A stretch of 64,000 bases of DNA from Streptomyces sp. MA5143a (GTDB taxonomy: Bacteria > Actinomycetota > Actinomycetes > Streptomycetales > Streptomycetaceae). Below are positions 16,867-24,213 of the stretch, piece by piece. The position numbers and the translations under genes were made by a program. The notes beneath the pieces were generated by a model. It had not been told where the DNA came from, ran no database searches, and saw only the letters and a list, made by a program, of their open reading frames with translations. Position 1 is the first letter of the stretch. Each line of letters opens with the position of its first letter. The stretch spans positions 1 through 64,000 of the forward strand of contig NZ_OLMK01000100.1 in assembly GCF_900290235.1 (NCBI RefSeq), written 5' to 3'.

Positions 16867-18740
16867 GACGTCCCCTCGGATGTCCGGGTGCCGCCGACGG
16901 CGACCCGGGTGTCGGTGTGTGCGTGCGCCGCGGCGGCCGGCGGACCGCCGGTCGTGCCGGGCGCGTGGGTGAGCGGGGCGGTGTCGCCGGGTGACCCGGC
17001 CGACCCGTGCAGCGCGAACGGGAACAGGGAGAACAGCTCGCCCGCCCCCCGTACGGCGCGCAGCCGCTCCAGCAGCGGGGGGTAGGCGTCGGGGTCGCCC
17101 GCGTCGGGCTCGCCCAGCCGCGCGAGCAGCCGGTCGAGGACGGGCCACAGCCACACCCCGTCCCGCCACAGCGGCCCGGTGCTCCCGGTCTGTGCCGCCC
17201 GGTGGTTGTGCGTCCACAGGCCGAGGCAGGCGGCGCCGGCCAGGCACAGGCTGTACCGCCGGGCCACGTCGAAGGCGGCGGGCGGCACATCGGAGACCAC
17301 GGTGCGATAGGCGTCCATCTCCTCGTGGACCCGGCCGGTCACGGCGAGCAGCCGCTCCGCCGCGCCGAGCGCGCCCTTGAGTTCGGGCCGCGCGCCGGCC
17401 TCGGCGCGCAGGGCCGCCACCGACGCGGGCAGGGTGGCCATGATGCCGCTGCCGCGCCGGGCCACCAGGGACAGCCGCTCCGGGGCGAGCGGGGGCAGCG
17501 GCTCCGCCAGGTCGAAGGCGCGGGCGGCGCCGGCCGTGTCGCCGGTGCCGCGCACCCAGCCGCGGGACAGCGAACGGAACTGGTTGACCAGGGAGTTGAG
17601 GTTGACCAGGGTGTTGCCGTCGAAGAGGCCGACGATGCGGTGGTCGCGGTCGACCTTCTGGAACATCCCGAGGGCGTGGACGTCCTTGAGGAAGGCCCGC
17701 GCCCCGAGCAGCCGGGTCAGCTCGGCGATCACTTGCTCGGTGCCGGTGGGCACCAGGTACTTGGTGACGGCGGCGGCCACGCTCAGCTCGTCGGGGACGG
17801 TGTGCACGGAGCGGGCGGCGACCGTGGCCAGCGCCTCCCCGGCGAGGACGTCCGCGGCGGCCGAGGCGAGCACGTGCCGTGCCTGCGGCAGGTCGACGAG
17901 GCGCCGCCCGAACAGTTCGCGCCGCTCGGCGAAGTCCAGGGCGATGTTCAGCGCGTGGTCGGCCGAGCCCAGTGACAGCGAGGCGCACATGGTGCGGGTG
18001 AGCTGGAGCGCCTTGAGCACGGTCTCGACGCCGCCGCCCTCCCCGCCGACCGCCGCGTCCGCCGGCACCGGGGCGCCGTCGAAGGCGATGCCGCTGATGT
18101 CGGCGCCCCGGATGCCATGCGTGTGGATCTTGTCGACGCAGCGGTAGTGCTCCCCCTGCGTCATCGGCCGCTTGTCGACGAGCAGCACGGTGAAGCCGCG
18201 CGGCCCGCCGTCCTCGGAGGTGCGGGTGAGCACGGAGAGCAGGCTGCCGCGGGTGGCGTTGTTGATCAGCCACTTCTCGCCGCTGATCCGCCAGCCGCCC
18301 GCTTCGTCGGCCTCGCCCCGCACGTCCCCGGCGAGCAGGTCGCTGCCGTGGGCGCGCTCGGTGAGGGCCAGCGAGACGGGCACGCCCGCCCGGATGTCCT
18401 CGGCGAGCCGGCGGGCCTGCTCGGGGGTGCCGGAGATCCAGACGCAGACCCCGCCCAGGTACGTCTTGCCGTGGCCGACGGCGACGGTCAGATCGCGGCG
18501 GGCCACGACCCGCATGACCTGCATGACGGTCTCGTAGTCGGTGAGCCTGCCGCCGTGCTCGGCCGGGATGTAGAACTCCTGGAGCCCCCAGCCCTCCAGC
18601 ACCCGGCAGATGTCGGACGGGAACTCCTCGTTCTCGTCCAGTTCCAGGCAGCGGGCGTGGGAGAAGGGCGTGGCGGGGTCGTCGGGGTCGCCGAGCAGCG
18701 ACTCCAGTTCCTGTGCGACGCGGTAAGGGGGATGGTCCAT
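16860..18740 (-). CDS. Acyl-CoA dehydrogenase family protein 1
   Basis: A 626-residue acyl-CoA dehydrogenase-like flavoprotein, paralogous to its downstream neighbour. The N-terminal domain has VSLALTERAHGSDL and EKWLINNATRGS, the middle has AERRELFGRRLVDLPQ. The catalytic-base segment reads VGLFDGNTLVNLNS, with Asp where MCAD has Glu. It most likely desaturates the fatty acyl chain bound to the free ACP. The ATG at 18740 sits 3 bp after the ligase stop codon, so expression is tightly linked to chain activation. The C-terminal 200 residues extend beyond the 380-residue family core. Confidence 0.88.
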   Translation of the reverse strand: MDHPPYRVAQELESLLGDPDDPATPFSHARCLELDENEEFPSDICRVLEGWGLQEFYIPAEHGGRLTDYETVMQVMRVVARRDLTVAVGHGKTYLGGVCVWISGTPEQARRLAEDIRAGVPVSLALTERAHGSDLLAGDVRGEADEAGGWRISGEKWLINNATRGSLLSVLTRTSEDGGPRGFTVLLVDKRPMTQGEHYRCVDKIHTHGIRGADISGIAFDGAPVPADAAVGGEGGGVETVLKALQLTRTMCASLSLGSADHALNIALDFAERRELFGRRLVDLPQARHVLASAAADVLAGEALATVAARSVHTVPDELSVAAAVTKYLVPTGTEQVIAELTRLLGARAFLKDVHALGMFQKVDRDHRIVGLFDGNTLVNLNSLVNQFRSLSRGWVRGTGDTAGAARAFDLAEPLPPLAPERLSLVARRGSGIMATLPASVAALRAEAGARPELKGALGAAERLLAVTGRVHEEMDAYRTVVSDVPPAAFDVARRYSLCLAGAACLGLWTHNHRAAQTGSTGPLWRDGVWLWPVLDRLLARLGEPDAGDPDAYPPLLERLRAVRGAGELFSLFPFALHGSAGSPGDTAPLTHAPGTTGGPPAAAAHAHTDTRVAVGGTRTSEGTSC

Positions 18741-18743
18741 GGT

Positions 18744-20549
18744 TCAGCCCACCGGTGCCATGGCCGGGTCGGCGGCCGGGGTGCCCGCCGCGGCGGCCGC
18801 GGCCGCTTCGACGAGGGTGCGCACCGACGGGTCCAGCACGGAGTGCAGCGCGGTGACGGCGCCCTGGAGGAACAGCTTGCGCATCAGGGTCCGCTGGATC
18901 TTGCCGCTGGTGGTCCTGCGGACGGTGCCGGGGCGGACCAGCAGCACGTTGCCGGCCGGTACGGCGAACTCCATGCCGATGTGCCGCTGGATGTCGGTGG
19001 CGATGCTCTTGAGGTCGTCGCCCGCGGCGGCGGCCCGGATCTCGTGGATCACCACGAGGTGCTCCTGGCCGCCGGTGTCGACGGCGAAGACGGCCCCGGC
19101 GCCGATCGCCGGGTTGAGGCCGCGGACCGCGCTCTCCACGTCGTACGGGTAGATGTTGCGGCCGTTGATGAGGACCATCTCCTTCAGGCGGCCCGTCACG
19201 AACAGCTCGCCGCCGCCCAGGACGCCCATGTCGCCGGTGCGCAGCCAGGCGCCCAGCTCCTCCTGGCCGGCGATGCGGGCGCCGAAGATCTCCGCGTTGA
19301 CCTCGGGCCGCTCCCAGTAGCCGGAGGCCACGCTGGCGCCGCGCACCCAGATCTCGCCGACCCGGCCCTCGGGCTGCTCGGCGAGCGTCTCGGGGTCGAC
19401 GATCCGCACCTCGAAGTCCTCGGCCAGCGCGACCCCGCTGCTGACCAGGGTGCGGCGCGGGGCGCCCAGGAACGGTCCGGCGAGGGTGCCCTGCTCCAGG
19501 CCGGCCGCGTCGACCTCGCGCAGCAGCGCGCCCCGCGTCTTGGGGGTGCCGGTCACCAGCAGGGTCGTCTCGGCCATGCCGTAGCAGGGGAACATGGTCT
19601 CCGCGCGGAACCCGTGGGGTCCGAAGCGCTCGGTGAACGCCTGGAGGGTCTCGGCGCGGACGGGTTCGGCGCCGTTGCAGGCGGTGCGCCACGTCGACAG
19701 GTCCAGGCCCTCCAGCTGCGCGTCGGTGACCCGGCGGACGCACAGGTCGTACGCGAAGTTGGGGCCGCCGCTCGCGTTCACGCCGTACTCGCTGACCAGT
19801 TCGAGCCAGCGGGCGGGCTTGCGCAGGAACGACACCGGCGGGATGAGCACGCTCGTGGTGCCCAGCCACAGCGGCTGGAGGATGTGCCCGATCAGGCCCA
19901 TGTCGTGGTAGAAGGGCAGCCAGCCGCCGATCATCGTGTCGGGGGTGTTGCCCGTGGAGCGGGCGATGGCCGCCTCGTTGGCGAGCAGGTTGCCGTGCGA
20001 GACCATCACGCCCTTGGGGGCGCTGGTGGAGCCCGAGGTGTACTGGAGGAAGGCCAGGTGGTCCGGGGTCAGCGCCGGGTCGCGCCAGGCGTCCGCGTCA
20101 CCGACCGTCCCCTGGTCGGTGGGCAGGCACACCACGTCGGAGAAGCCCTCGGCCGCCAGCCACGCCTCCACCTCCGGGGCGTGCTCGGCGAGGGTCAGCA
20201 CGGCGCCGACGCGGGCGTCGCGGACGATCCCCGAGACCCGGCGGAAGTGCTGGCCCTGCTCGGAGGGCAGGGGCGCGGGCACCGCGACGGCGCCGGCGTA
20301 GAGGCAGCCCACGAACGCCTTCACGAAGTCCAGGCCCGAGGGGTACAGCAGCAGGACCTGTCGTCCCGCGAGGCCCCGTTCCTGCAACCAGGACGCGATG
20401 TCCTTGGCCGCGCGGTCCAGGTTCCGGTACGGCAGTCGCTCGGGCTCCTTGCCCCGTACGCCGTCCGCGAGGAACAGGAACGCGTCCTTGTCCCTCTGTT
20501 CGTCCGACCGCGTCAGCACGAGCTCCGCGAATGAACCGAATTCCGCCAC
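18744..20549 (-). CDS. Fatty acyl-AMP ligase (FAAL)
   Basis: A 601-residue adenylate-forming enzyme. The P-loop-like motif is LQYTSGSTSAPKGVMVSH near residue 172, the core motif CYGMAETTLLV near residue 327, YWERPEVNAEIFGA, then LRTGDMGVL and the hinge GRLKEMVLINGRNIYP. FLRKPARWLELVSEY is typical of FAALs, which load fatty acids onto ACPs rather than CoA. It would start the pathway by charging the free ACP (14713-15021). The GTG at 20549 has GAGGGG about ten bases upstream; the open frame extends to 20717 but without family similarity. The C-terminal 50 residues are Ala-rich. Confidence 0.93.
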   Translation of the reverse strand: MAEFGSFAELVLTRSDEQRDKDAFLFLADGVRGKEPERLPYRNLDRAAKDIASWLQERGLAGRQVLLLYPSGLDFVKAFVGCLYAGAVAVPAPLPSEQGQHFRRVSGIVRDARVGAVLTLAEHAPEVEAWLAAEGFSDVVCLPTDQGTVGDADAWRDPALTPDHLAFLQYTSGSTSAPKGVMVSHGNLLANEAAIARSTGNTPDTMIGGWLPFYHDMGLIGHILQPLWLGTTSVLIPPVSFLRKPARWLELVSEYGVNASGGPNFAYDLCVRRVTDAQLEGLDLSTWRTACNGAEPVRAETLQAFTERFGPHGFRAETMFPCYGMAETTLLVTGTPKTRGALLREVDAAGLEQGTLAGPFLGAPRRTLVSSGVALAEDFEVRIVDPETLAEQPEGRVGEIWVRGASVASGYWERPEVNAEIFGARIAGQEELGAWLRTGDMGVLGGGELFVTGRLKEMVLINGRNIYPYDVESAVRGLNPAIGAGAVFAVDTGGQEHLVVIHEIRAAAAGDDLKSIATDIQRHIGMEFAVPAGNVLLVRPGTVRRTTSGKIQRTLMRKLFLQGAVTALHSVLDPSVRTLVEAAAAAAAGTPAADPAMAPVG

Positions 20550-20713
20550 CGTCTTTCCCCTCGCCTCGAAGCGACTCGTATCGCGTTGAAACCGGCTGAA
20601 CCGGCCGGGCCGGCCGCACCGGGTGGACCGGGCGGCCGGCCGGACCCACTGGTCCGCCCGACCTGTCGTGCCGATCGTCGGGTCCGTCTCTAAAGCCCCT
20701 CTTGCGGCCGACG

Positions 20714-21031
20714 TCACTCCCGTCGGCCGGGGCCGTCCTCCACCCGGCCGTGCCCCTGCAACTGCGCCCAGAGCTCCCGTTCACGCGGGGAGAGGGGCAC
20801 GTCGGCGACCAGGCGCTCGGGGTGGGCGGGCGGCGGCTCGTCGAGCGGCAGCGCGCCGCCCCGCGCCCCGGGGTCCGGGTCGCCGAGCCACCACTGTTTT
20901 GCCTGCTCGACGTGGGCCGGCGGCACCATGCCGAAGATGACGGCGAGCGCGCCGAAACCGTCCACGAAGAACGTGACGACGCCCCGCCAGACGCGGCGCG
21001 GAGACCACCACATGCCGGGCGGGGCCGCCAT
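20714..21031 (-). CDS. Small membrane-associated protein of unknown function
   Basis: A 105-residue protein with one hydrophobic segment (VVTFFVDGFGALAVIFGMV, residues 18-36) and a Pro/acidic C-terminal half ending in a charged helix (LSPRERELWAQL). The ATG lies 11 bp after the FkbH-like gene's stop, with GAGG nine bases upstream, so it belongs to the operon. It faintly resembles small unnamed Streptomyces proteins found in polyketide clusters (possibly DUF6059), but I am not certain. A membrane anchor or scaffold role is only a guess. Confidence 0.6.
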   Translation of the reverse strand: MAAPPGMWWSPRRVWRGVVTFFVDGFGALAVIFGMVPPAHVEQAKQWWLGDPDPGARGGALPLDEPPPAHPERLVADVPLSPRERELWAQLQGHGRVEDGPGRRE

Positions 21032-21042
21032 GTCGCCCCGCC

Positions 21043-22986
21043 TCAGGACGAACGCCGGGCGATGTCCGCGCTCAGCCGGACATGCGCCGGCGGCGTCGGC
21101 AGGTTCTCCTCGGACAGGTCGTGCCGGAACGACACGGTGCCGTCCGCGTCCTGCCCCGTCTCGGCGAAGCCCATCGACGGGTACAGGTCGCGCACCCGGT
21201 GGTTCTTGGCCGTCGGACGGTAGCGGGCGTGCACGGCGCCCGCCCCCCGGGCCCGGGCCTCGTGCAGCAGGGCGGTCAGGCAGGCCTGCTCGATGCCGCG
21301 GGCGAACACCCGGCAGCTCAGCAGCATGTTGTCGATGTGCCACTCGCCCGCCGGTTCGGCGCCGCTCACCAGGACGGCGCCGACGAGGCCGTTGTCCCCG
21401 AACCGGTCCGCGGAGCGGATGGCCAGCACCAGCCCGTCGGCGGACTCGTGCCGGGCCCGTACGTCGGCCTGCTGGAGCCGCTCGGTGGTGAGGTTGAACT
21501 GGTTGGTCCGCAGCGTCACCTGGGAGACGCGGGCGATCTCGTGGTCGCGTACGGGCGAGAAGGAGACCTCGACGCCCAGTTCGGCGAGGTACTCCTCCAT
21601 GGAGTCGGCGCTCTCCAGGAGGTCCTGGCGGGCCACCTCGGTGCGGTACTGGGTCGCGCGGGCGCGGTCCTCGGCGGTCAGCTCCCGCACGTCGAACCAG
21701 CCGTCGGCGAGCAGCCGTTCGATGTGCAGGGCGGGCTCCTCGTCGAGGCGGACCACGGCGACACCGGGCAGGCTGCGGGCCACCAGCCCGCACTCGAACG
21801 GGGAGTCGTCGGCGAAGACGAAGCTGTCCACCCCGAGGTTGAGCTTCTGGGCGATCTCCAGCAGGTTCCGGTCCTTGGGCTCCCAGTTGGCGGTGACCTG
21901 GACGAAGTCGCTCTCCCGCAGGGCCATGTCGGGGTGGTCGCGCAGCACTCCGCGGACGGGCTCGATGTCGTTCTTGCTGCACACGGCGAGCAGGACGCCC
22001 TGGGCGCCGATCTGTCCGACGGCCTTCTGGAAGCGGCCGAACGCCTCGCCCCGGTAGGTGGTGGCGGCGGCGATGCCGTCCGGGCCGTCGTCGCCGAGGA
22101 TGCCGTCCCACAGGGTGTTGTCCAGGTCGACGACCAGCACCTTCTTGGTGCGGCCGCGCAGCACCCGGGCCAGGTGGCCGACCTCGCGGGCGTAGCCGGC
22201 GAGGAGTTCCTCGCCGAACTGCACCTTGGCGTAGGCGGCGAGCCGGGGCTCGTTGACGGGGCCGCTGGAGGCGATCAGCGGGTCGAGGTCCACGACGTGG
22301 ACGCGGTCGTGCACGGCGGCCAGCCGGAGCAGCCCCGCGTTGAACTCCCGCCAGATCACACCGAGTCGGGCCCTGGAGCGGGCGTCGACCAGGCGGCGCA
22401 GCTGGGTGCGGAGGAGGGGCACGGTGTTGAGCACCAGGGTGCCGGCGCCGCGCGTGACATAGCGTTCCGCGAGCGAGCCGATCAGGGAGAGCTTGCCGGA
22501 GAGGACGCGCTGGACGTCCTCCACCGACCAGGGGTGCGGCAGTTCCGCGAAGACGATCTCGGCGTCCAGGACGCACAGCGCGAGGTCGGCGGCGTAGACG
22601 TCGCTGGAGATGTCGTGGAGGTCGCGCCGCCATGCGCCGTAGTCGCCCTCGGTCAGCCTGCCCAGCAGGCCGTGCCGGGCGAGTTCGGCGGTCAGCGGGG
22701 CGGTGAGCCCGCTCAGTGTGGAGCCGCCGGTGACGGCGACGGTGATCGTCTCGGTGCCGGGGTGCTCGCGCAGCACCTCCTCCCGGTCCAGCCGGGAGAG
22801 CAGCTGCCCGGCCCGCGCCAGGTCCGGGGCGGGCGGTCCGGCGGGGTCGCCCGCCGCGGCCAGCTCGGACAGCAGACCGGGCACCTCGTCGTACGCGTCG
22901 GCGAGGCGTCCTTCGGCGTGGAGGGCGCGCAGCCGGTCCAGCGGTCCGGTCCGCTCGCCCACGGCGGTGCTCACAACCGTGGCCAT
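21043..22986 (-). CDS. FkbH-like HAD-superfamily glyceryl-ACP synthase
   Basis: A 647-residue FkbH family protein. Residues about 80-230 form the N-terminal SGNH-like part (VTGGSTLSGL). The HAD phosphatase core has VLVVDLDNTLWDGILGDDG near residue 277, CSKNDIEPV and FADDSPFECGLV. The C-terminal part has LRTNQFNLTTERL and a GNAT-like fold. FkbH enzymes take D-1,3-bisphosphoglycerate, dephosphorylate it and load a glyceryl group on an ACP. Without the dehydrogenases needed for methoxymalonyl-ACP, the product here should feed tetronate formation. ATG 22986 is chosen because GGAG lies five bases upstream; another ATG is at 23001. It is the first gene of the operon. Confidence 0.92.
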   Translation of the reverse strand: MATVVSTAVGERTGPLDRLRALHAEGRLADAYDEVPGLLSELAAAGDPAGPPAPDLARAGQLLSRLDREEVLREHPGTETITVAVTGGSTLSGLTAPLTAELARHGLLGRLTEGDYGAWRRDLHDISSDVYAADLALCVLDAEIVFAELPHPWSVEDVQRVLSGKLSLIGSLAERYVTRGAGTLVLNTVPLLRTQLRRLVDARSRARLGVIWREFNAGLLRLAAVHDRVHVVDLDPLIASSGPVNEPRLAAYAKVQFGEELLAGYAREVGHLARVLRGRTKKVLVVDLDNTLWDGILGDDGPDGIAAATTYRGEAFGRFQKAVGQIGAQGVLLAVCSKNDIEPVRGVLRDHPDMALRESDFVQVTANWEPKDRNLLEIAQKLNLGVDSFVFADDSPFECGLVARSLPGVAVVRLDEEPALHIERLLADGWFDVRELTAEDRARATQYRTEVARQDLLESADSMEEYLAELGVEVSFSPVRDHEIARVSQVTLRTNQFNLTTERLQQADVRARHESADGLVLAIRSADRFGDNGLVGAVLVSGAEPAGEWHIDNMLLSCRVFARGIEQACLTALLHEARARGAGAVHARYRPTAKNHRVRDLYPSMGFAETGQDADGTVSFRHDLSEENLPTPPAHVRLSADIARRSS

Positions 22987-23104
22987 GGTGTCTCCATTCA
23001 CTGAATCGCCCGTCGCGCGGCGCTCTCGGTGGTACGAGATCGCCGCTACGGACCCGCGCCCCGTCCCGGAACCGGGCCCACCACCACTGCCGGTGGCCGG
23101 ACCG

Positions 23105-23136
23105 AGCCTGCCGAGCGGGTCTTAAGCGGGCCTTGA
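23105..23136 (-). promoter_or_regulatory. Candidate SARP-binding repeats and -10 box
   Basis: Read on the minus strand, heptamers TCAAGGC (23136-23130) and TTAAGAC (23125-23119) start 11 bp apart, and eight bases after the second comes CAGGCT (23110-23105), a poor but possible -10. SARPs typically bind such 11-bp-spaced TCGAG-like heptamers eight bases upstream of the -10. The site is about 120 bp before the FkbH-like ATG. The only SARP gene in the window (2007) is the inferred partner. Confidence 0.45.
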
Positions 23137-23197
23137 GCGCGGGGGCCCCGGCGGCCGACCCGGCGACGCGGGAGACGGCGACGCGTGTGACGCGGGG

Positions 23198-23239
23198 TGA
23201 CCGGGCCGCTCCAGGTGCTGACCGGGCCGCTCCATGTGC
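23198..23239. repeat. 21-bp tandem duplication
   Basis: Two adjacent 21-bp units (23198-23218 and 23219-23239) beginning TGACCGGGCCGCTCCA differ at a single base. The period is two helical turns, so it could present two protein-binding sites on one face of the helix between the divergent genes. Confidence 0.8.
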
Positions 23240-23294
23240 GCGGCATTCGAGTGAGGCGCAGACTGGCCGCAGGGGTCGACGATCTGGAGGCGCC

Positions 23295-23531
23295 ATGCGG
23301 CTGAGCAAGGAGATCGACTGCACGGTCAGACTGGGGCTGCACGACATCGGTGATCAGGACGTGGCGACCCTCGTCAGCGGTGTCCGGAGCAGGGAGCACG
23401 AGGTCGCCATGCTCTGGGAGCCGGGCGCCGACTGCGCGCTGACCGTGGATTTCGGCGAGGACCTGGAGGGCGCGCGGGCGCTCGTCGAGGCGGCGCAGGA
23501 GCTGGAGAAGAGTTCAGGCGACCAGGGCTGA
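23295..23531 (+). CDS. Small hypothetical protein
   Basis: A 78-residue soluble, acidic protein (starts MRLSKEIDCTVRLGLHDIGD) with a predicted alpha/beta pattern and no recognised domain. GGAGG precedes the ATG by six bases, and codon usage is typical. It is divergent from the tetronate-type operon and convergent with the molybdenum hydroxylase genes, so context gives little guidance. Confidence 0.65.
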   Translation: MRLSKEIDCTVRLGLHDIGDQDVATLVSGVRSREHEVAMLWEPGADCALTVDFGEDLEGARALVEAAQELEKSSGDQG

Positions 23532-23736
23532 GCCCCCGTGATCGCCCGCGCCCCGGCCCGCCCCCTGCCCGCCGGTCCCCGGGTACGCCGAGGTCGCGTG
23601 CCGCAGGGCCGACGCGACCCCGGCAGGGAAACGGGCAGCATCCGGGGCCTCGCGGCTGCCGCACGCCGGTGACCGGCGGAAACACCTTAGTGAGCGGGGG
23701 CCTCCGCTCGTGTCCGGCGGCAGTGCGGCTGAGCCG

Positions 23737-24192
23737 TCAGTCCTGCGCCGCGGCCTGCTTGATCGCCTCGCGGATCCGGCAGTACGTGCCGCAACGGCAG
23801 ACGTTCTCGATGCGGTCGATGTCCGCGTCCGTCGGGTGGGACGTCTTCTTCAGCAGCGCCGCCGCGGCCATGATCTGGCCCGGCTGGCAGAAGCCGCACT
23901 GCGCGACGTCTCGGTCGAGCCATGCCCGCTGCACGGGGTGCAGCTCGTCACCGTCGGCCAGCCCCTCGATCGTGGTGACCGCACGGCCCGCGCAGTCCGC
24001 GACCGGGACGACACAGGGCTGGACGTCCTCGCCGTCCAGGTGGCTCGTGCAGGCGCGGCAGACGCCGACGCCGCAGCCGTACTTGGGGCCGGTGACGTCC
24101 AGCATGTCCCGCAGCACCCACAGCAGCGGCATGTCGGCCGGGGCCTCGACGGTGACCGGTTTCCCGTTGAGGACGAAGGAGTAGGACGGCAT
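23737..24192 (-). CDS. 2Fe-2S subunit of a molybdenum hydroxylase (IorA type)
   Basis: A 151-residue protein with the two-domain layout of small iron-sulfur subunits of xanthine oxidase-like enzymes. The plant-ferredoxin-type cluster is CGVGVCRACTSHLDG near residues 40-54, and the helical domain has CGFCQPGQIMAAA and CRCGTYCRIREAI. It passes electrons from the molybdopterin subunit encoded just upstream. The chosen ATG (24192) has AAGG five bases before it; a GTG two codons earlier is possible. In IorAB-type enzymes the FAD subunit is absent, as here. Confidence 0.92.
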   Translation of the reverse strand: MPSYSFVLNGKPVTVEAPADMPLLWVLRDMLDVTGPKYGCGVGVCRACTSHLDGEDVQPCVVPVADCAGRAVTTIEGLADGDELHPVQRAWLDRDVAQCGFCQPGQIMAAAALLKKTSHPTDADIDRIENVCRCGTYCRIREAIKQAAAQD

Positions 24193-24213
24193 CGGCACCT
24201 TCTCGGAGTCGGG

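Larger units (their letters stand above)
22987..23294. other. Divergent intergenic region upstream of the biosynthetic operon
   Basis: A 308-bp gap between the FkbH-like gene (minus) and a small + strand gene. It holds two repeat features described separately: 11-bp repeats at 23115-23136 and a 21-bp tandem duplication at 23198-23239. It is the most likely place for the main operon promoter. Confidence 0.6.

Noticed and set aside
16867-19869. A long minus-strand open frame continuing upstream from acyl-CoA dehydrogenase 2, about 1000 extra codons
   Set aside because: Its protein is a Pro/Arg/Gly-rich mirror of the dehydrogenase 1 and ligase genes, which have clear family motifs in another frame; the ATG at 16866 is the natural start.
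21043-22986. FkbH-like enzyme as part of a methoxymalonyl-ACP extender pathway
   Set aside because: The 3-hydroxyacyl and acyl dehydrogenase plus O-methyltransferase genes of that pathway are not present, and the PKS AT has a malonyl motif; the KAS III/E2/hydrolase set fits tetronate formation instead.
5525-22986. Spirotetronate cluster
   Set aside because: No multimodular PKS, no Diels-Alderase-like gene and no sugar or P450 tailoring genes are visible; a simple lipid tetronate is more economical.
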